From NCBI RefSeq assembly GCF_024653915.1, contig NZ_JANLGY010000012.1, forward strand, positions 1-60,615: 60,615 nt of DNA, in the 5' to 3' direction. The notes beneath the pieces were generated by a model. It did not search any database. It was not told the origin of the DNA and saw only the letters and a list, made by a program, of their open reading frames with translations. A program made the position numbers and the translations under genes. The stretch comes from Sulfuricaulis sp. (GTDB taxonomy: Bacteria > Pseudomonadota > Gammaproteobacteria > Acidiferrobacterales > Sulfurifustaceae). Of the stretch, positions 17,230 through 27,566 are shown piece after piece; the stretch's first letter is position 1, and every line of letters begins with the position of its first letter.

Positions 17230-17245
17230 TGCATGATCCATGCCA
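17230..17245 (-). promoter_or_regulatory. sigma-54 promoter of pilA
   Basis: The minus strand reads TGGCATGGATCATGCA, with GG and GC in the -24/-12 positions at the correct 10-base spacing against consensus TGGCAC-N5-TTGCA. PilR, a sigma-54 activator, is encoded immediately upstream, and pilA is the classic PilR target. The region 17246-17407 would hold the PilR enhancer sites and contains no gene. Confidence 0.7.
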
Positions 17246-17407
17246 GCGGGTAATTCCATGACGCCCGCCTAGCGGATCATGACCCATTGAAATAGAACGG
17301 TTTTTTAAAGCTACCACCTTCAATACCCGATTTCCAGCCCTGATTATTCAAGACTAATTGCCGTTTTTGAGCAAAACTGCCCAATCCTGTCTGCTCATAT
17401 TTAAATT

Positions 17408-18784
17408 TTATTCAATTCCGAGTTTTTCCAGCTTGTAGCGCAAAGCACGGAAGCTGATCCCCAGCAGCTTGGCGGCGGCGGTTTTGTTCTGCTGGGTTTG
17501 GGCCAGCGCCTTTTCAATCGTGGCCCGTTCTACTCGTTCCAGGTAATCATCCAGCGATTCCTTGCTGCCCATGACGGTCTCCGCCTCACTTTCATCTGCG
17601 TCAATCTGGAGCTGCAAATCCTGGGCGTTGATTTCCGTGCCGTTGCACAGGGTCAATGCCCGTTCGAGGATGTTTTCGAGTTCGCGCACGTTGCCGGCAA
17701 AGGCATAGCGTTGCAGAGCTTCCGTGGCATCCTGAGTCAGGCCGGGGGATTTCATTCCCATGCTGTCAGCTAACTTACGGCTCAACGCCTCCGCGAGCAG
17801 AGAAATATCTTCCACGCGATCGCGCAGCGGCGGAAGCATGAGCTCGATAACATTCAGCCGATAGTACAGGTCCTGGCGGAATTTTCCCTGAGCCACGAGG
17901 TCGTGCAGATTCTTGTGGGTGGCCGAGAGAACCCGCACATCCACCTTGATTTCGATCTGGGCGCCGACCGGGCGGACGGATTTTTCCTGTATTACACGCA
18001 AGAGTTTTACCTGCATGGACAGCGGCAGGTCGCCGACTTCGTCGAGGAACAACGTGCCGCCGTCGGCGGCCTTGAACAGGCCATCCTTGTCGGCTACTGC
18101 TCCGGTGAAGCTGCCTTTCTTGTGGCCGAAGAATTCACTTTCCATCAAGCTCTCGGGTATTGCGCCACAGTTGACCGGAACAAAGGGCTTGTCGGCGCGC
18201 GGACCCAGTTCGTGAATCAGTCGTGCCGCGAGTTCCTTGCCGGTCCCGGATTCGCCGGCGATATAAACCGGTGCCTGCCCGCGGGCAAGCCGCTCGATCA
18301 TGGCCCGCACCTTCTGGATGGCCACGGATTCGCCCAGCATTTTCCTGACACCGGTCCCGCTATCCGGTGGCTCAATGTCTTCACCGGTGGTTGTTCTTAC
18401 CGCCTGTGACTGCCCCACGCGCAGGGCAGAACGGACGATGTTACGTAAATCGTTAAGATCGAGGGGTTTCGATACGAAATCGAAAGCGCCGGCCTTGAGT
18501 GCTGCCACGGCGGTTTCCATGTTACCGAAGGCGGTGATGACCGCCACTGGCAGGTAAGGATGCTTTTCCTGGATGTGACGCACGAGTTCGATGCCATTGC
18601 CGTCCGGCAGGCGCATGTCGGTCAGGCACAGATCGAATTTGTAGTCCTCCAGTAAATGGCGCGCTTCGTCGATATTCGAAGCCGAGCGTGTTTCGAGGTT
18701 CATGCGCCCCAACGTCAGCTCGAGCACCTCACGAATGTCCGGTTCGTCATCGACGATCAGGATCTGGTTTTTCGGTTTATTCAT
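17408..18784 (-). CDS. pilR: sigma-54-dependent response regulator PilR
   Basis: A 458-residue NtrC-family regulator. The receiver domain has the acidic pair at 12-13 and the phospho-acceptor Asp56 in LTDMRLP. The central AAA+ domain has Walker A GESGTGKE, the sigma-54 contact loop as GSFTGA (the PilR variant of GAFTGA), and Walker B FLDEVGDLP. The C-terminus carries a Fis-type helix-turn-helix (KTAAAKLLGISFRALRYKL). The start is the ATG at 18784, overlapping the pilS stop as ATGA. It should activate pilA from the sigma-54 site at 17230-17245. Confidence 0.93.
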   Translation of the reverse strand: MNKPKNQILIVDDEPDIREVLELTLGRMNLETRSASNIDEARHLLEDYKFDLCLTDMRLPDGNGIELVRHIQEKHPYLPVAVITAFGNMETAVAALKAGAFDFVSKPLDLNDLRNIVRSALRVGQSQAVRTTTGEDIEPPDSGTGVRKMLGESVAIQKVRAMIERLARGQAPVYIAGESGTGKELAARLIHELGPRADKPFVPVNCGAIPESLMESEFFGHKKGSFTGAVADKDGLFKAADGGTLFLDEVGDLPLSMQVKLLRVIQEKSVRPVGAQIEIKVDVRVLSATHKNLHDLVAQGKFRQDLYYRLNVIELMLPPLRDRVEDISLLAEALSRKLADSMGMKSPGLTQDATEALQRYAFAGNVRELENILERALTLCNGTEINAQDLQLQIDADESEAETVMGSKESLDDYLERVERATIEKALAQTQQNKTAAAKLLGISFRALRYKLEKLGIE

Positions 18785-20451
18785 AGCGCCCCCAGCTCGG
18801 CGCAATCTTCGGCGCGCACAAATGAAACCCGGAAGCGGCTGCCCACGCCGCCTTCCCCGGGGTGGTAATTGAGTGCGGCGCCATTGCCTTCGCACAACTC
18901 GCGCGCGATATACAGGCCAAGTCCCGTTCCTTTCGGCGTGGTCGTGAAGAAGGGGTCAAAGATGTTGTCCGCGATATCGGGATTGACGCCGGCACCCCAA
19001 TCAATGACGTCCAGGGTGGGGCGATCCTCGCCGTCGCGGCTGCCCTGGAATTTGATCAAAGGCGTTCCGGTAAAGGGCGGGCTGTGACGCAAGGCGTTTT
19101 GGCACAGATTGGAGACGATCTGATAAAGCTGATCCGGGTCCACGCATAATGACAAGCCTTGAATACCGTGCGTAACGAAAGCGTCGCGCGGCACGGATAC
19201 GGTTTCGCCGTATTGGCGCAGGAATTCCTGGAGCCAGGGGCCGAGACCGAGCTTGACCGGGTTAATGCGGTCACGCCGGCTGAGTTGTGTGACATTCTGC
19301 ACGATGACGTTCATGCGCTTGCTTTGTTCATCGATGATCTTGACGAGTCTTTTTTCCTCGTCATTTTCGGTATTCATGGTCTCGCCGAGAAGTTGCGCCG
19401 CATTGGAGAGCGCGCCTAGGGGGTTGCGGATTTCGTGTGCGATGCTCGCGGTCAGGCGCGCCAGAGCCGCCATTTTCAACTGCTGGGCCTGCTGTTTCAG
19501 GATCGACATGTCTTCGAGAAAAATAAGCTTGACCGCGTTTTTGTCGTCGCCCAGCGACACAAAACGGGGCAGCAAGGAGTAGTTCACGCGTGAGGTGAAT
19601 ACTTTTCGCCCCCGATTGACGGCGCTATTGCCCAGCCACTGGAACAGCTGGATAGCGAGATCCGGTGATATCTCATTAAGCGGAGATTTTTTCTCGGCCT
19701 CGTTGTGAATGCCAAGATATTTCTGCGCGGACTGATTGATCAAACGTATGTTTCCCTGCGGATCGCAGACGACGACGCCGGATTGCATGCGCTGGATGAC
19801 CAGTTCGTTGAGCTGTGTGAGGTTGGCGACGTCCACGCCGCGGCTCTGGGCCAGTTCTTCCGTGGCACGCAGACGGGTGGCAAGCAAGTAACCGAAGAAG
19901 GCCGTGGCATAGAGGCCAACTCCAAACAATCCTACCTGCGGAAATCCTTGCAGCATCTCGGTATCGGTTGGGTCGCCACCGGTCAGCATGCCCCACGAGT
20001 GTTCCAGCAGCACGGCGATGGTGGCCAGTGAGGCATAAAATATCGTTAAACGTTTACCGAGCATCAAACTGGTGCCGGCGATGGCGACCACCAACATTAA
20101 CCCCAGGCCGCTGGTCAACCCGCCGCTGGCGTGCATGATGATTGTGAGCAAGGTTACATCGGCAAAGGAAAGCAGCGCTGCCTGGCTGTCATAATCGGGT
20201 TTCTGGTAATGAATGGAAAAAGCCGCCGTCAAACTGATGATGGCGAAAACCACGCTCGTGCTGAGAAACAAGCCGGGGTGGGCATCACCGAAAGGCGGGT
20301 ATTTTCCGATCGTAATGGCCATGCCTGATGCAGCCAGCGCAATCGCCAGTCGGTAAAAATTAAAGTATTTAAGGAGCTTCCAGTTCTGGGCGTCTACCGC
20401 GGCCCGGCCTTCTGCCTGGCTCTGCCCCGCGCGGGGAAGGGCGCTTTCCAT
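18781..20451 (-). CDS. pilS: sensor histidine kinase PilS
   Basis: An inner-membrane kinase of about 556 residues. Six hydrophobic segments fill the first ~190 residues, then a PAS-like domain (MQSGVVVCDPQGNIRLIN), a HisKA domain with the phospho-His in SIAHEIRNPLGALSNA, and a HATPase domain (DWGAGVNPDIADNIFDPFF and GTGLGLYIARELCEGN). I prefer the ATG at 20451, which has AAGG nine bases upstream, over the ATG at 20460, where that sequence would abut the start. It is the partner of PilR. In Pseudomonas, PilS senses inner-membrane pilin levels. Confidence 0.92.
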   Translation of the reverse strand: MESALPRAGQSQAEGRAAVDAQNWKLLKYFNFYRLAIALAASGMAITIGKYPPFGDAHPGLFLSTSVVFAIISLTAAFSIHYQKPDYDSQAALLSFADVTLLTIIMHASGGLTSGLGLMLVVAIAGTSLMLGKRLTIFYASLATIAVLLEHSWGMLTGGDPTDTEMLQGFPQVGLFGVGLYATAFFGYLLATRLRATEELAQSRGVDVANLTQLNELVIQRMQSGVVVCDPQGNIRLINQSAQKYLGIHNEAEKKSPLNEISPDLAIQLFQWLGNSAVNRGRKVFTSRVNYSLLPRFVSLGDDKNAVKLIFLEDMSILKQQAQQLKMAALARLTASIAHEIRNPLGALSNAAQLLGETMNTENDEEKRLVKIIDEQSKRMNVIVQNVTQLSRRDRINPVKLGLGPWLQEFLRQYGETVSVPRDAFVTHGIQGLSLCVDPDQLYQIVSNLCQNALRHSPPFTGTPLIKFQGSRDGEDRPTLDVIDWGAGVNPDIADNIFDPFFTTTPKGTGLGLYIARELCEGNGAALNYHPGEGGVGSRFRVSFVRAEDCAELGAL

Positions 20452-20521
20452 GGCTGTCATACCTTATTGAAATAGCACAGATATGGAGGAGTGGCAAAAT
20501 TTCGTCAGGAACGAAATTTGA

Positions 20522-20565
20522 CGCGCTTTAGCGCGCCCCGAAGGGGTGAGCTACAGGGATGTAGC
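20522..20565. repeat. three back-to-back short hairpins
   Basis: Three palindromes adjoin with almost no spacing: CGCGC-ttta-GCGCG (20522-20535), CCCC-gaa-GGGG (20536-20546) and GCTACA-ggga-TGTAGC (20550-20565). They lie in the 166-base gap between pilS and the small zinc-ribbon gene. No T-run follows on either strand, so they are not a classic terminator. They may be a REP-like element or an mRNA-end stabiliser. Confidence 0.45.
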
Positions 20566-20617
20566 GAATCAAAAATTGTTACCACTCATATATTGAGCAA
20601 AAAGCAGATTGTTTTAC

Positions 20618-20854
20618 CTACTCATGACCTTTCTTCGCTGCTTTTCGGTGTTCCTCGCTACAGTAGATCATGTTGTCATCGCGGATAGCCTCGGAATCAG
20701 GCACATGCACCCCGCAATGCGTGCAAACGACCATGTGGGCTACGGAGGGTTTATCAGCGGGTGGTTTTTGGCGAGAAGCCAGGGCGCGCTTAACGATTGT
20801 CAGGACTAGCCATAGTCCGATCAGAATAATGATAATGCGCAACAGCTGTCCCAT
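20618..20854 (-). CDS. small membrane-anchored zinc-ribbon protein (PP0621 family)
   Basis: A 78-residue protein with one N-terminal transmembrane helix (LLRIIIILIGLWLVLTIV), a short linker, and a metal-binding motif with CTHCG and YCSEEHR near the C-terminus. This is the pattern of the uncharacterised PP0621 family, often encoded near pilS in gammaproteobacteria. It is probably cytoplasm-facing and anchored to the inner membrane. Function is unknown. Confidence 0.75.
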   Translation of the reverse strand: MGQLLRIIIILIGLWLVLTIVKRALASRQKPPADKPSVAHMVVCTHCGVHVPDSEAIRDDNMIYCSEEHRKAAKKGHE

Positions 20855-20944
20855 CGGGAATATCGTATCTATTGATACCGAAGACGAAGCGCTATAGGTA
20901 CTACGCTCGGGAAACGCAGGGGGCTGAAATCGTAACTGGAATAT

Positions 20945-21021
20945 TGGTCGGGGTGAGAGGATTTGAACCTCCGGCCCCTTGCTCCCGAAGCAAGTGCGCT
21001 ACCAGGCTGCGCTACACCCCG
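20945..21021 (-). tRNA. tRNA-Pro (CGG)
   Basis: The minus strand folds as a complete 77-base tRNA: acceptor stem CGGGGTG / CACCCCG, D arm, anticodon stem CTTGC / GCAAG with loop TTCGGGA (anticodon CGG, reading CCG), T arm with GGTTCAAATC, discriminator A and an encoded CCA end. It sits between ispB and the PP0621-family gene. Confidence 0.95.
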
Positions 21022-21037
21022 ATGATACTGACGATAC

Positions 21038-22006
21038 CTAATAAGTGCGGTGGACGGAAAATTGAGCCAGATCGAGAAGCGCTTGTTTGTAGGGCGAATC
21101 CGGTATGGCGGTCAAGGCTGCCGTGGCCCGGGCAGCCTCGTCTTCAGCCCGGCGCGCAGTGTACGTGATGGAACCTGTTGATTCAATGGCGTCCATGACC
21201 TCCTCCATCTGGGCTAGCCCCCCTTCCTCGATGGCCGCGCGAATCAACTCACGCTGGCGATTATCCCCCTGCCGCAGGGTATAGATAAGTGGCAAGGTGG
21301 GTTTGCCTTCGGCGAGGTCATCGCCGATGTTTTTCCCCAGGTCGTGGTTGTCCCGTCCATAGTCGAGTGCGTCGTCCACCAGCTGAAACGCCGTACCGAG
21401 ATGCATGCCGTACGCCGCCATGTCGTGCTCGATCTGTGGATTCTGCTCGCTGACGACGGCCGAAAGCTGTGCCGCTGCCTGGAACAGCTTGGCGGTTTTA
21501 TTGCGGATAACCTCGATATAACGCTCCTCGGTGGTTTCAGGATCATGGCAATTGAGCAGTTGCATGACTTCGCCCTTGGCAATGGTGTTGGTGGTGTGGG
21601 CCAGGATTTCCATCACGCGCATGCTGCCGACTTCGACCATCATTTCGAAGGCGCGCGAGTACAGGAAATCGCCGACCAGCACGCTGGCCTCGTTGCCCCA
21701 GATGGTGTTGGCCGTGGTATGGCCACGGCGCAATTCCGAGGCATCCACCACATCATCGTGCAGAAGGGTAGCGGTATGAATGAATTCGATGATGGCGGCC
21801 AGGCGAATATGGGCGTTGCCCGTGTACCCGAAGGCCCGGCTGCCCAACAGAACCAGAACAGGCCGCAGGCGCTTGCCGCCGCTTTGGACGATATAGGAGC
21901 CCATCTGGTTGATCAGGGCGACGTCGGACTGGAGCCGGGCTTCAATCTCGCGGTCGACGGCCCGAAGATCGTCCCGCACCAGCGCCTTAATGGCTTCGTA
22001 ATCCAT
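21038..22006 (-). CDS. ispB: octaprenyl diphosphate synthase
   Basis: A 322-residue trans-polyprenyl diphosphate synthase that elongates farnesyl diphosphate with IPP to make the ubiquinone side chain. The first Asp-rich motif is LLHDDVVDAS and the second is LVDDALDYG; the IPP-binding GGKRLRP occurs near residue 41. The ATG at 22006 matches the usual family N-terminus; upstream codons to 22060 overlap the promoter region. It is divergent from rplU-rpmA, a conserved gammaproteobacterial arrangement. Confidence 0.93.
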   Translation of the reverse strand: MDYEAIKALVRDDLRAVDREIEARLQSDVALINQMGSYIVQSGGKRLRPVLVLLGSRAFGYTGNAHIRLAAIIEFIHTATLLHDDVVDASELRRGHTTANTIWGNEASVLVGDFLYSRAFEMMVEVGSMRVMEILAHTTNTIAKGEVMQLLNCHDPETTEERYIEVIRNKTAKLFQAAAQLSAVVSEQNPQIEHDMAAYGMHLGTAFQLVDDALDYGRDNHDLGKNIGDDLAEGKPTLPLIYTLRQGDNRQRELIRAAIEEGGLAQMEEVMDAIESTGSITYTARRAEDEAARATAALTAIPDSPYKQALLDLAQFSVHRTY

Positions 22007-22072
22007 GTAAATGAAGGGTCGGTGAGGTCCGGGCCGGCATGCTAGGGGGTGGGTTTCCACCCGTCAAGCCGT

Positions 22073-22101
22073 TTGACCTGATGCGGCCCAATCGTTAGAA
22101 T
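22073..22101 (+). promoter_or_regulatory. sigma-70 promoter of rplU-rpmA
   Basis: TTGACC (22073-22078) and TAGAAT (22096-22101) are separated by exactly 17 bases. The start point would be near 22108, leaving a leader of about 60 bases before rplU. It lies in the divergent gap with ispB and fits a strong ribosomal protein promoter. Confidence 0.8.
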
Positions 22102-22166
22102 TGCCGGCCTTTTAGCGGTCTTTCTCCGCATTTATCAGCCCCAAGGGGCCAGCAGGAGTCGAATTC

Positions 22167-22478
22167 ATGTACGCGGTCATTCAAAACGGCGGCAAGCAAT
22201 ACCGGGTCGCGCCCGGCGATATCATCCGGGTGGAAAAGCTGGAAGTCGAAGCAGGCCAGACCGTGGATCTTAATCCGGTTCTCATGGTGAGCGACGATCA
22301 GGGCGACGCGCGTGTTGGCAATCCGGTGTTGGCGGGCGCCAGCGTGACGGCCACGGTGAAGAGTCACGGACGGGCGGACAAGATCAAGGTGTTCAAGATG
22401 CGTCGGCGCAAGCACTATCGCAAGACCCAGGGACACCGCCAGTACTACACTGAGCTGGAAATAACCGGTATCAAGTAA
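22167..22478 (+). CDS. rplU: 50S ribosomal protein bL21
   Basis: At 103 residues this is the usual bL21 length. It begins [14 protein letters not shown] and ends with the basic rRNA-binding region [16 protein letters not shown]. It binds 23S rRNA in the large subunit. It is first in the rplU-rpmA operon behind a good sigma-70 promoter and is followed 15 bases later by rpmA. Confidence 0.98.
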   Translation: MYAVIQNGGKQYRVAPGDIIRVEKLEVEAGQTVDLNPVLMVSDDQGDARVGNPVLAGASVTATVKSHGRADKIKVFKMRRRKHYRKTQGHRQYYTELEITGIK

Positions 22479-22493
22479 GAGCGAGATTCTTCC

Positions 22494-22751
22494 ATGGCAC
22501 ACAAAAAAGCAGGCGGCAGCTCACGCAACGGCAGAGATTCCCATTCGCAGCGCTTGGGTATTAAACGTTACGCGGGTGAATTGGTTCTGGCGGGCAATAT
22601 TCTTGTGCGCCAGCGTGGCACCGAATTTTATCCTGGCCCCCATGTCGGTATTGGCAAGGACGACACACTGTTCGCCAAGATCACTGGCCGGGTAAAGTAT
22701 GACGTCAAAGGGCCGCGGAATCGCAGAACGATAAGCATCATACCGGGCTGA
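22494..22751 (+). CDS. rpmA: 50S ribosomal protein bL27
   Basis: An 85-residue bL27 with the typical N-terminus [16 protein letters not shown], which reaches towards the peptidyl transferase centre, and the [10 protein letters not shown] and [11 protein letters not shown] segments. A terminator follows at 22776-22811 before obgE. Confidence 0.98.
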   Translation: MAHKKAGGSSRNGRDSHSQRLGIKRYAGELVLAGNILVRQRGTEFYPGPHVGIGKDDTLFAKITGRVKYDVKGPRNRRTISIIPG

Positions 22752-22774
22752 CCAGTTTACGCACGCATTGATAG

Positions 22775-24996
<2,222 letters not shown>

Positions 24997-25010
24997 CGGA
25001 ATACGCAATA

Positions 25011-25040
25011 AAAAAAGGCCGGCATTGCCGGCCTTTTTTA
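25011..25040. terminator. bidirectional terminator between proB and rpsT
   Basis: Stem GGCCGGC / GCCGGCC (25017-25033) with a 3-base loop, flanked by an A-run on the left and a T-run on the right. The two genes converge here, and the symmetric hairpin can terminate both. Confidence 0.92.
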
Positions 25041-25059
25041 TGAATCGATGTCTGAAAAA

Positions 25060-25323
25060 TTACGCCAGCGTGCGCACTTTCTGATTGAGACCGCTCTTGT
25101 AGCGTGCGGCGGCGTTTTTGTGAACCAGACCTTTGCCGACCAGACGGTCGATGACGGAAGTCGCTTCACGGAAGGCCTGTTGTGCCGCGGATTTGTCCTT
25201 GGCGACAACGGCGGTACGGACCTTCTTGATCTGTGTGCGCAGCTCGGTACGTTGACCGGCGTTACGCGCGCGATGCACTTCGGCCTGACGTGCGCGCTTC
25301 TTTGCCTGTGCTGTATTGGCCAA
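25060..25323 (-). CDS. rpsT: 30S ribosomal protein bS20
   Basis: An 87-residue bS20 (TTG)-ANTAQAKKRARQAEVHR with C-terminal GLVHKNAAARYKSGLNQKV. I chose the TTG at 25323 because it gives the standard S20 N-terminus and has AGGAG seven bases upstream; codons up to 25359 lie in the leader. A TTG start is also used by E. coli rpsT, where the weak start is part of autoregulation. It binds 16S rRNA. Confidence 0.96.
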   Translation of the reverse strand: MANTAQAKKRARQAEVHRARNAGQRTELRTQIKKVRTAVVAKDKSAAQQAFREATSVIDRLVGKGLVHKNAAARYKSGLNQKVRTLA

Positions 25324-25358
25324 AACAATTCTCCTGAAATAGCCCAAAAAGGGCGGCA

Positions 25359-25387
25359 ACTATGCTGATTTTGGGCGTGTTTGTCAA
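25359..25387 (-). promoter_or_regulatory. sigma-70 promoter of rpsT
   Basis: The minus strand reads TTGACA (25387-25382), a 17-base spacer, then CATAGT (25364-25359). The start point is near 25352, giving a leader of about 30 bases that includes the AGGAG and the TTG start. Confidence 0.8.
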
Positions 25388-25498
25388 TCCCGCCGATGGT
25401 CTGTGTGCCGGTTATTCACGGGGTGTAAACGGTTTGGGAGGTCTGTGACATCCTGTATTATCGCCACCCACATGGAGTCACGTCATTAACGCGCATTC

Positions 25499-27073
25499 GT
25501 GAGCCGCAAGCTCCTCAAATCCACGGCCGTCACCGGCGGTATGACTCTGCTGTCGAGGATTACCGGCCTTATTCGCGATATATTTTTTGCCAGCCTCATC
25601 GGCGCCGGCACCGGTGTGGCGGCCGATGCCTTCTACGTCGCTTTCCGCATTCCCAATTTCCTGCGCCGCATTTTCGGCGAGGGCGCATTTTCCCAAAGTT
25701 TTGTTCCGGTGTTCGCCGAATACAAGACCAAATACACGGCCGACGAGGCCAAGGTCTTCGTCGATCACATGGCGGGCATCCTGGGCACCATACTTTTTGT
25801 CGTCACGCTCGTTGGCGTGATCGCCGCCCCCATTCTAGTGATGACCCTCGCGCCCGGATTCCTCGACGAGCCGCATAAATACAATCTGACGGTTCAGATG
25901 CTGCGCATTACCTTCCCGTATATTTTCTTTGTCTCCCTGGTAGCGATGGCAGCGGGCATACTTAATACCTATGGTCGTTTCGCGGCGGCTGCTTTTACGC
26001 CGGTGTTGCTCAATCTATCGCTTATCGGCGCTGCCGTGTGGCTCGCCCCGCGCATGGCCGAGCCGGTCCTGGCGTTGGCCTGGGGCGTATTCATTGCCGG
26101 CATAGTGCAGTTGCTGTTTCAGATACCGTTTCTGCGGAGAATCCGGTTGCTGCCGCGCCCGCGTTTGCGGTTGCGTGAGCGGCACCGCGGCGTGTCACGC
26201 GTGTTCAGGCTGATGTTGCCGGCAATCTTTGGTGTCTCGGTGGCGCAAATCAACATGCTGGTAAATACGCTGCTGGCCTCGTTCCTGATCACCGGCAGTG
26301 TTTCGTGGCTGTATTATTCCGACCGGTTGATGGAATTTCCCTTGGGCGTGTTTGGTATCGCGCTGGCCACGGTGATCCTCCCCAGCCTGGCGCGCCGCCA
26401 CGCCAGCAATTCGCGCGAGGAATTCTCTCATTTGCTTGATTGGGGCCTGCGCTGGGTATTCCTGATAGCGATTCCCGCGTCGGTCGCCCTTGTCATTCTG
26501 TCCGGTCCGTTGCTGGCGACATTCTTTTATTTCGGAAAGTTCAGCGTCAACGATGTCCACATGAGCGCCAACGCGCTTATGGCATTCTCTTTCGGTCTGC
26601 TGGGTTTTATTTTGATCAAGGTGCTGGCGCCGGGATTCTATGCGCGCCAGGATACGAAAACTCCCATGCGCATCGGTGTGCTTTCTCTGGTGGTCAACAT
26701 TATCCTGAGCCTGGTGCTGGTAATTCCGTTGAAACACGTTGGATTGGCGTTGGCTATTTCACTGGCGGCGTTTGTCAATGCCGGTGCGCTTTTCTTCACA
26801 CTGCGCCGACAAGACGTGTATCGCCCTTCTCCCGGATGGATTGTTTTTCTCACGCGTGTCAGCCTTGCCAGTATTGTAATGGGCGCTGTCCTCGCCTGGG
26901 GGGCAGGCGATCTTGATTCCTGGTTGCGGGCCCCGGCATGGGAGCGGGCCACGCGTTTGTCAACATGGGTAGTCACAGGCGCCGTAGTGTATTTATTGAC
27001 CGTAACCGCTTTCGGAGTACGATTGGCACAGTTACTGCTTAAGAAGGGGACGGGGGCAAAAGTCGATGACTAG
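25499..27073 (+). CDS. murJ: lipid II flippase MurJ
   Basis: A 524-residue polytopic MOP-superfamily protein with about 14 transmembrane helices that flips lipid II for peptidoglycan synthesis. The N-terminus has the family signature SRITGLIRDIFFASLIGAG and ADAFYVAFRIPNFLRRIFGEGAFSQSFVP. The GTG start at 25499 agrees with the usual N-terminus. It overlaps the following DUF2203 gene by eight bases and lies in the conserved rpsT / murJ-ribF-ileS neighbourhood. Confidence 0.97.
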   Translation: MSRKLLKSTAVTGGMTLLSRITGLIRDIFFASLIGAGTGVAADAFYVAFRIPNFLRRIFGEGAFSQSFVPVFAEYKTKYTADEAKVFVDHMAGILGTILFVVTLVGVIAAPILVMTLAPGFLDEPHKYNLTVQMLRITFPYIFFVSLVAMAAGILNTYGRFAAAAFTPVLLNLSLIGAAVWLAPRMAEPVLALAWGVFIAGIVQLLFQIPFLRRIRLLPRPRLRLRERHRGVSRVFRLMLPAIFGVSVAQINMLVNTLLASFLITGSVSWLYYSDRLMEFPLGVFGIALATVILPSLARRHASNSREEFSHLLDWGLRWVFLIAIPASVALVILSGPLLATFFYFGKFSVNDVHMSANALMAFSFGLLGFILIKVLAPGFYARQDTKTPMRIGVLSLVVNIILSLVLVIPLKHVGLALAISLAAFVNAGALFFTLRRQDVYRPSPGWIVFLTRVSLASIVMGAVLAWGAGDLDSWLRAPAWERATRLSTWVVTGAVVYLLTVTAFGVRLAQLLLKKGTGAKVDD

Positions 27074-27482
27074 CGCAGCTCAGATATATCAGATTTCGGC
27101 CTGTAACAATCCGCGTGTGTTCACATTGTCGGAGGCTGAAGAGCTGTTTCCGTTGATGTGGAAAATCACCGAAGAAGCCTACCGCGAGTTGGAGCCCGTA
27201 CGCCGCGCACTCGAGGCCATGGTGCCGAGCAATCCCCTGGTGCGCAATGTCGAAAAACAATATGAAGCAGTCGTCCGGCGCTGGATGGGAAAAATGGAGC
27301 GGCTCGGACTGGTGGTCAAGGGGTTGTGGCTGGCGGATTTCGACACCGGCGATGGCTATATCTGCTGGAAATTTCCGGAACTGCGCATTAGCCACTACCA
27401 CAGCTACCACGAAGGTTTCGGTGGGCGTCGCCCGTTGCAGGACATCATCGAAGAACTCGACCCGGACTGGGCGCATCTGTAG
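27066..27482 (+). CDS. DUF2203 family protein
   Basis: A 138-residue soluble protein with an N-terminal helical region (VFTLSEAEELFPLMWKITEEA) and a C-terminal segment GLWLADFDTGDGYICWKFPE followed by HYHSYHEGFGGRRPL, the pattern of the DUF2203 family. Function is unknown. It overlaps the murJ stop by eight bases and sits between murJ and ribF, which are usually adjacent, so it is probably co-transcribed. Confidence 0.75.
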   Translation: MTSAAQIYQISACNNPRVFTLSEAEELFPLMWKITEEAYRELEPVRRALEAMVPSNPLVRNVEKQYEAVVRRWMGKMERLGLVVKGLWLADFDTGDGYICWKFPELRISHYHSYHEGFGGRRPLQDIIEELDPDWAHL

Positions 27483-27566
27483 ATTTCCCGCTGTTCCTCG
27501 CTTGTTCTCGCGTGCGCGAGACGGTAACCTTCCCTGTTATTCCCAGAGTGAAATCTGAGCGGTCCC

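Noticed and set aside
17246-17407. Small gene between pilA promoter and pilR
   Set aside because: No frame with a ribosome site and plausible composition was found; the region better fits enhancer DNA for PilR.
20522-20565. Reading the hairpin trio as a CRISPR or transposon end
   Set aside because: The three palindromes differ from each other, there are no spacers or direct repeats, and no transposase gene lies nearby.
21344-22045. 233-residue open frame antisense to ispB
   Set aside because: It is a His/Val/Gly-rich shadow of ispB with no motif, and it covers the ispB coding region.
22056-22101. Possible fold between the ispB start and rplU as a ribosomal protein attenuator
   Set aside because: The region fits a plain promoter with a short leader, and no stable stem with a T-run is present.
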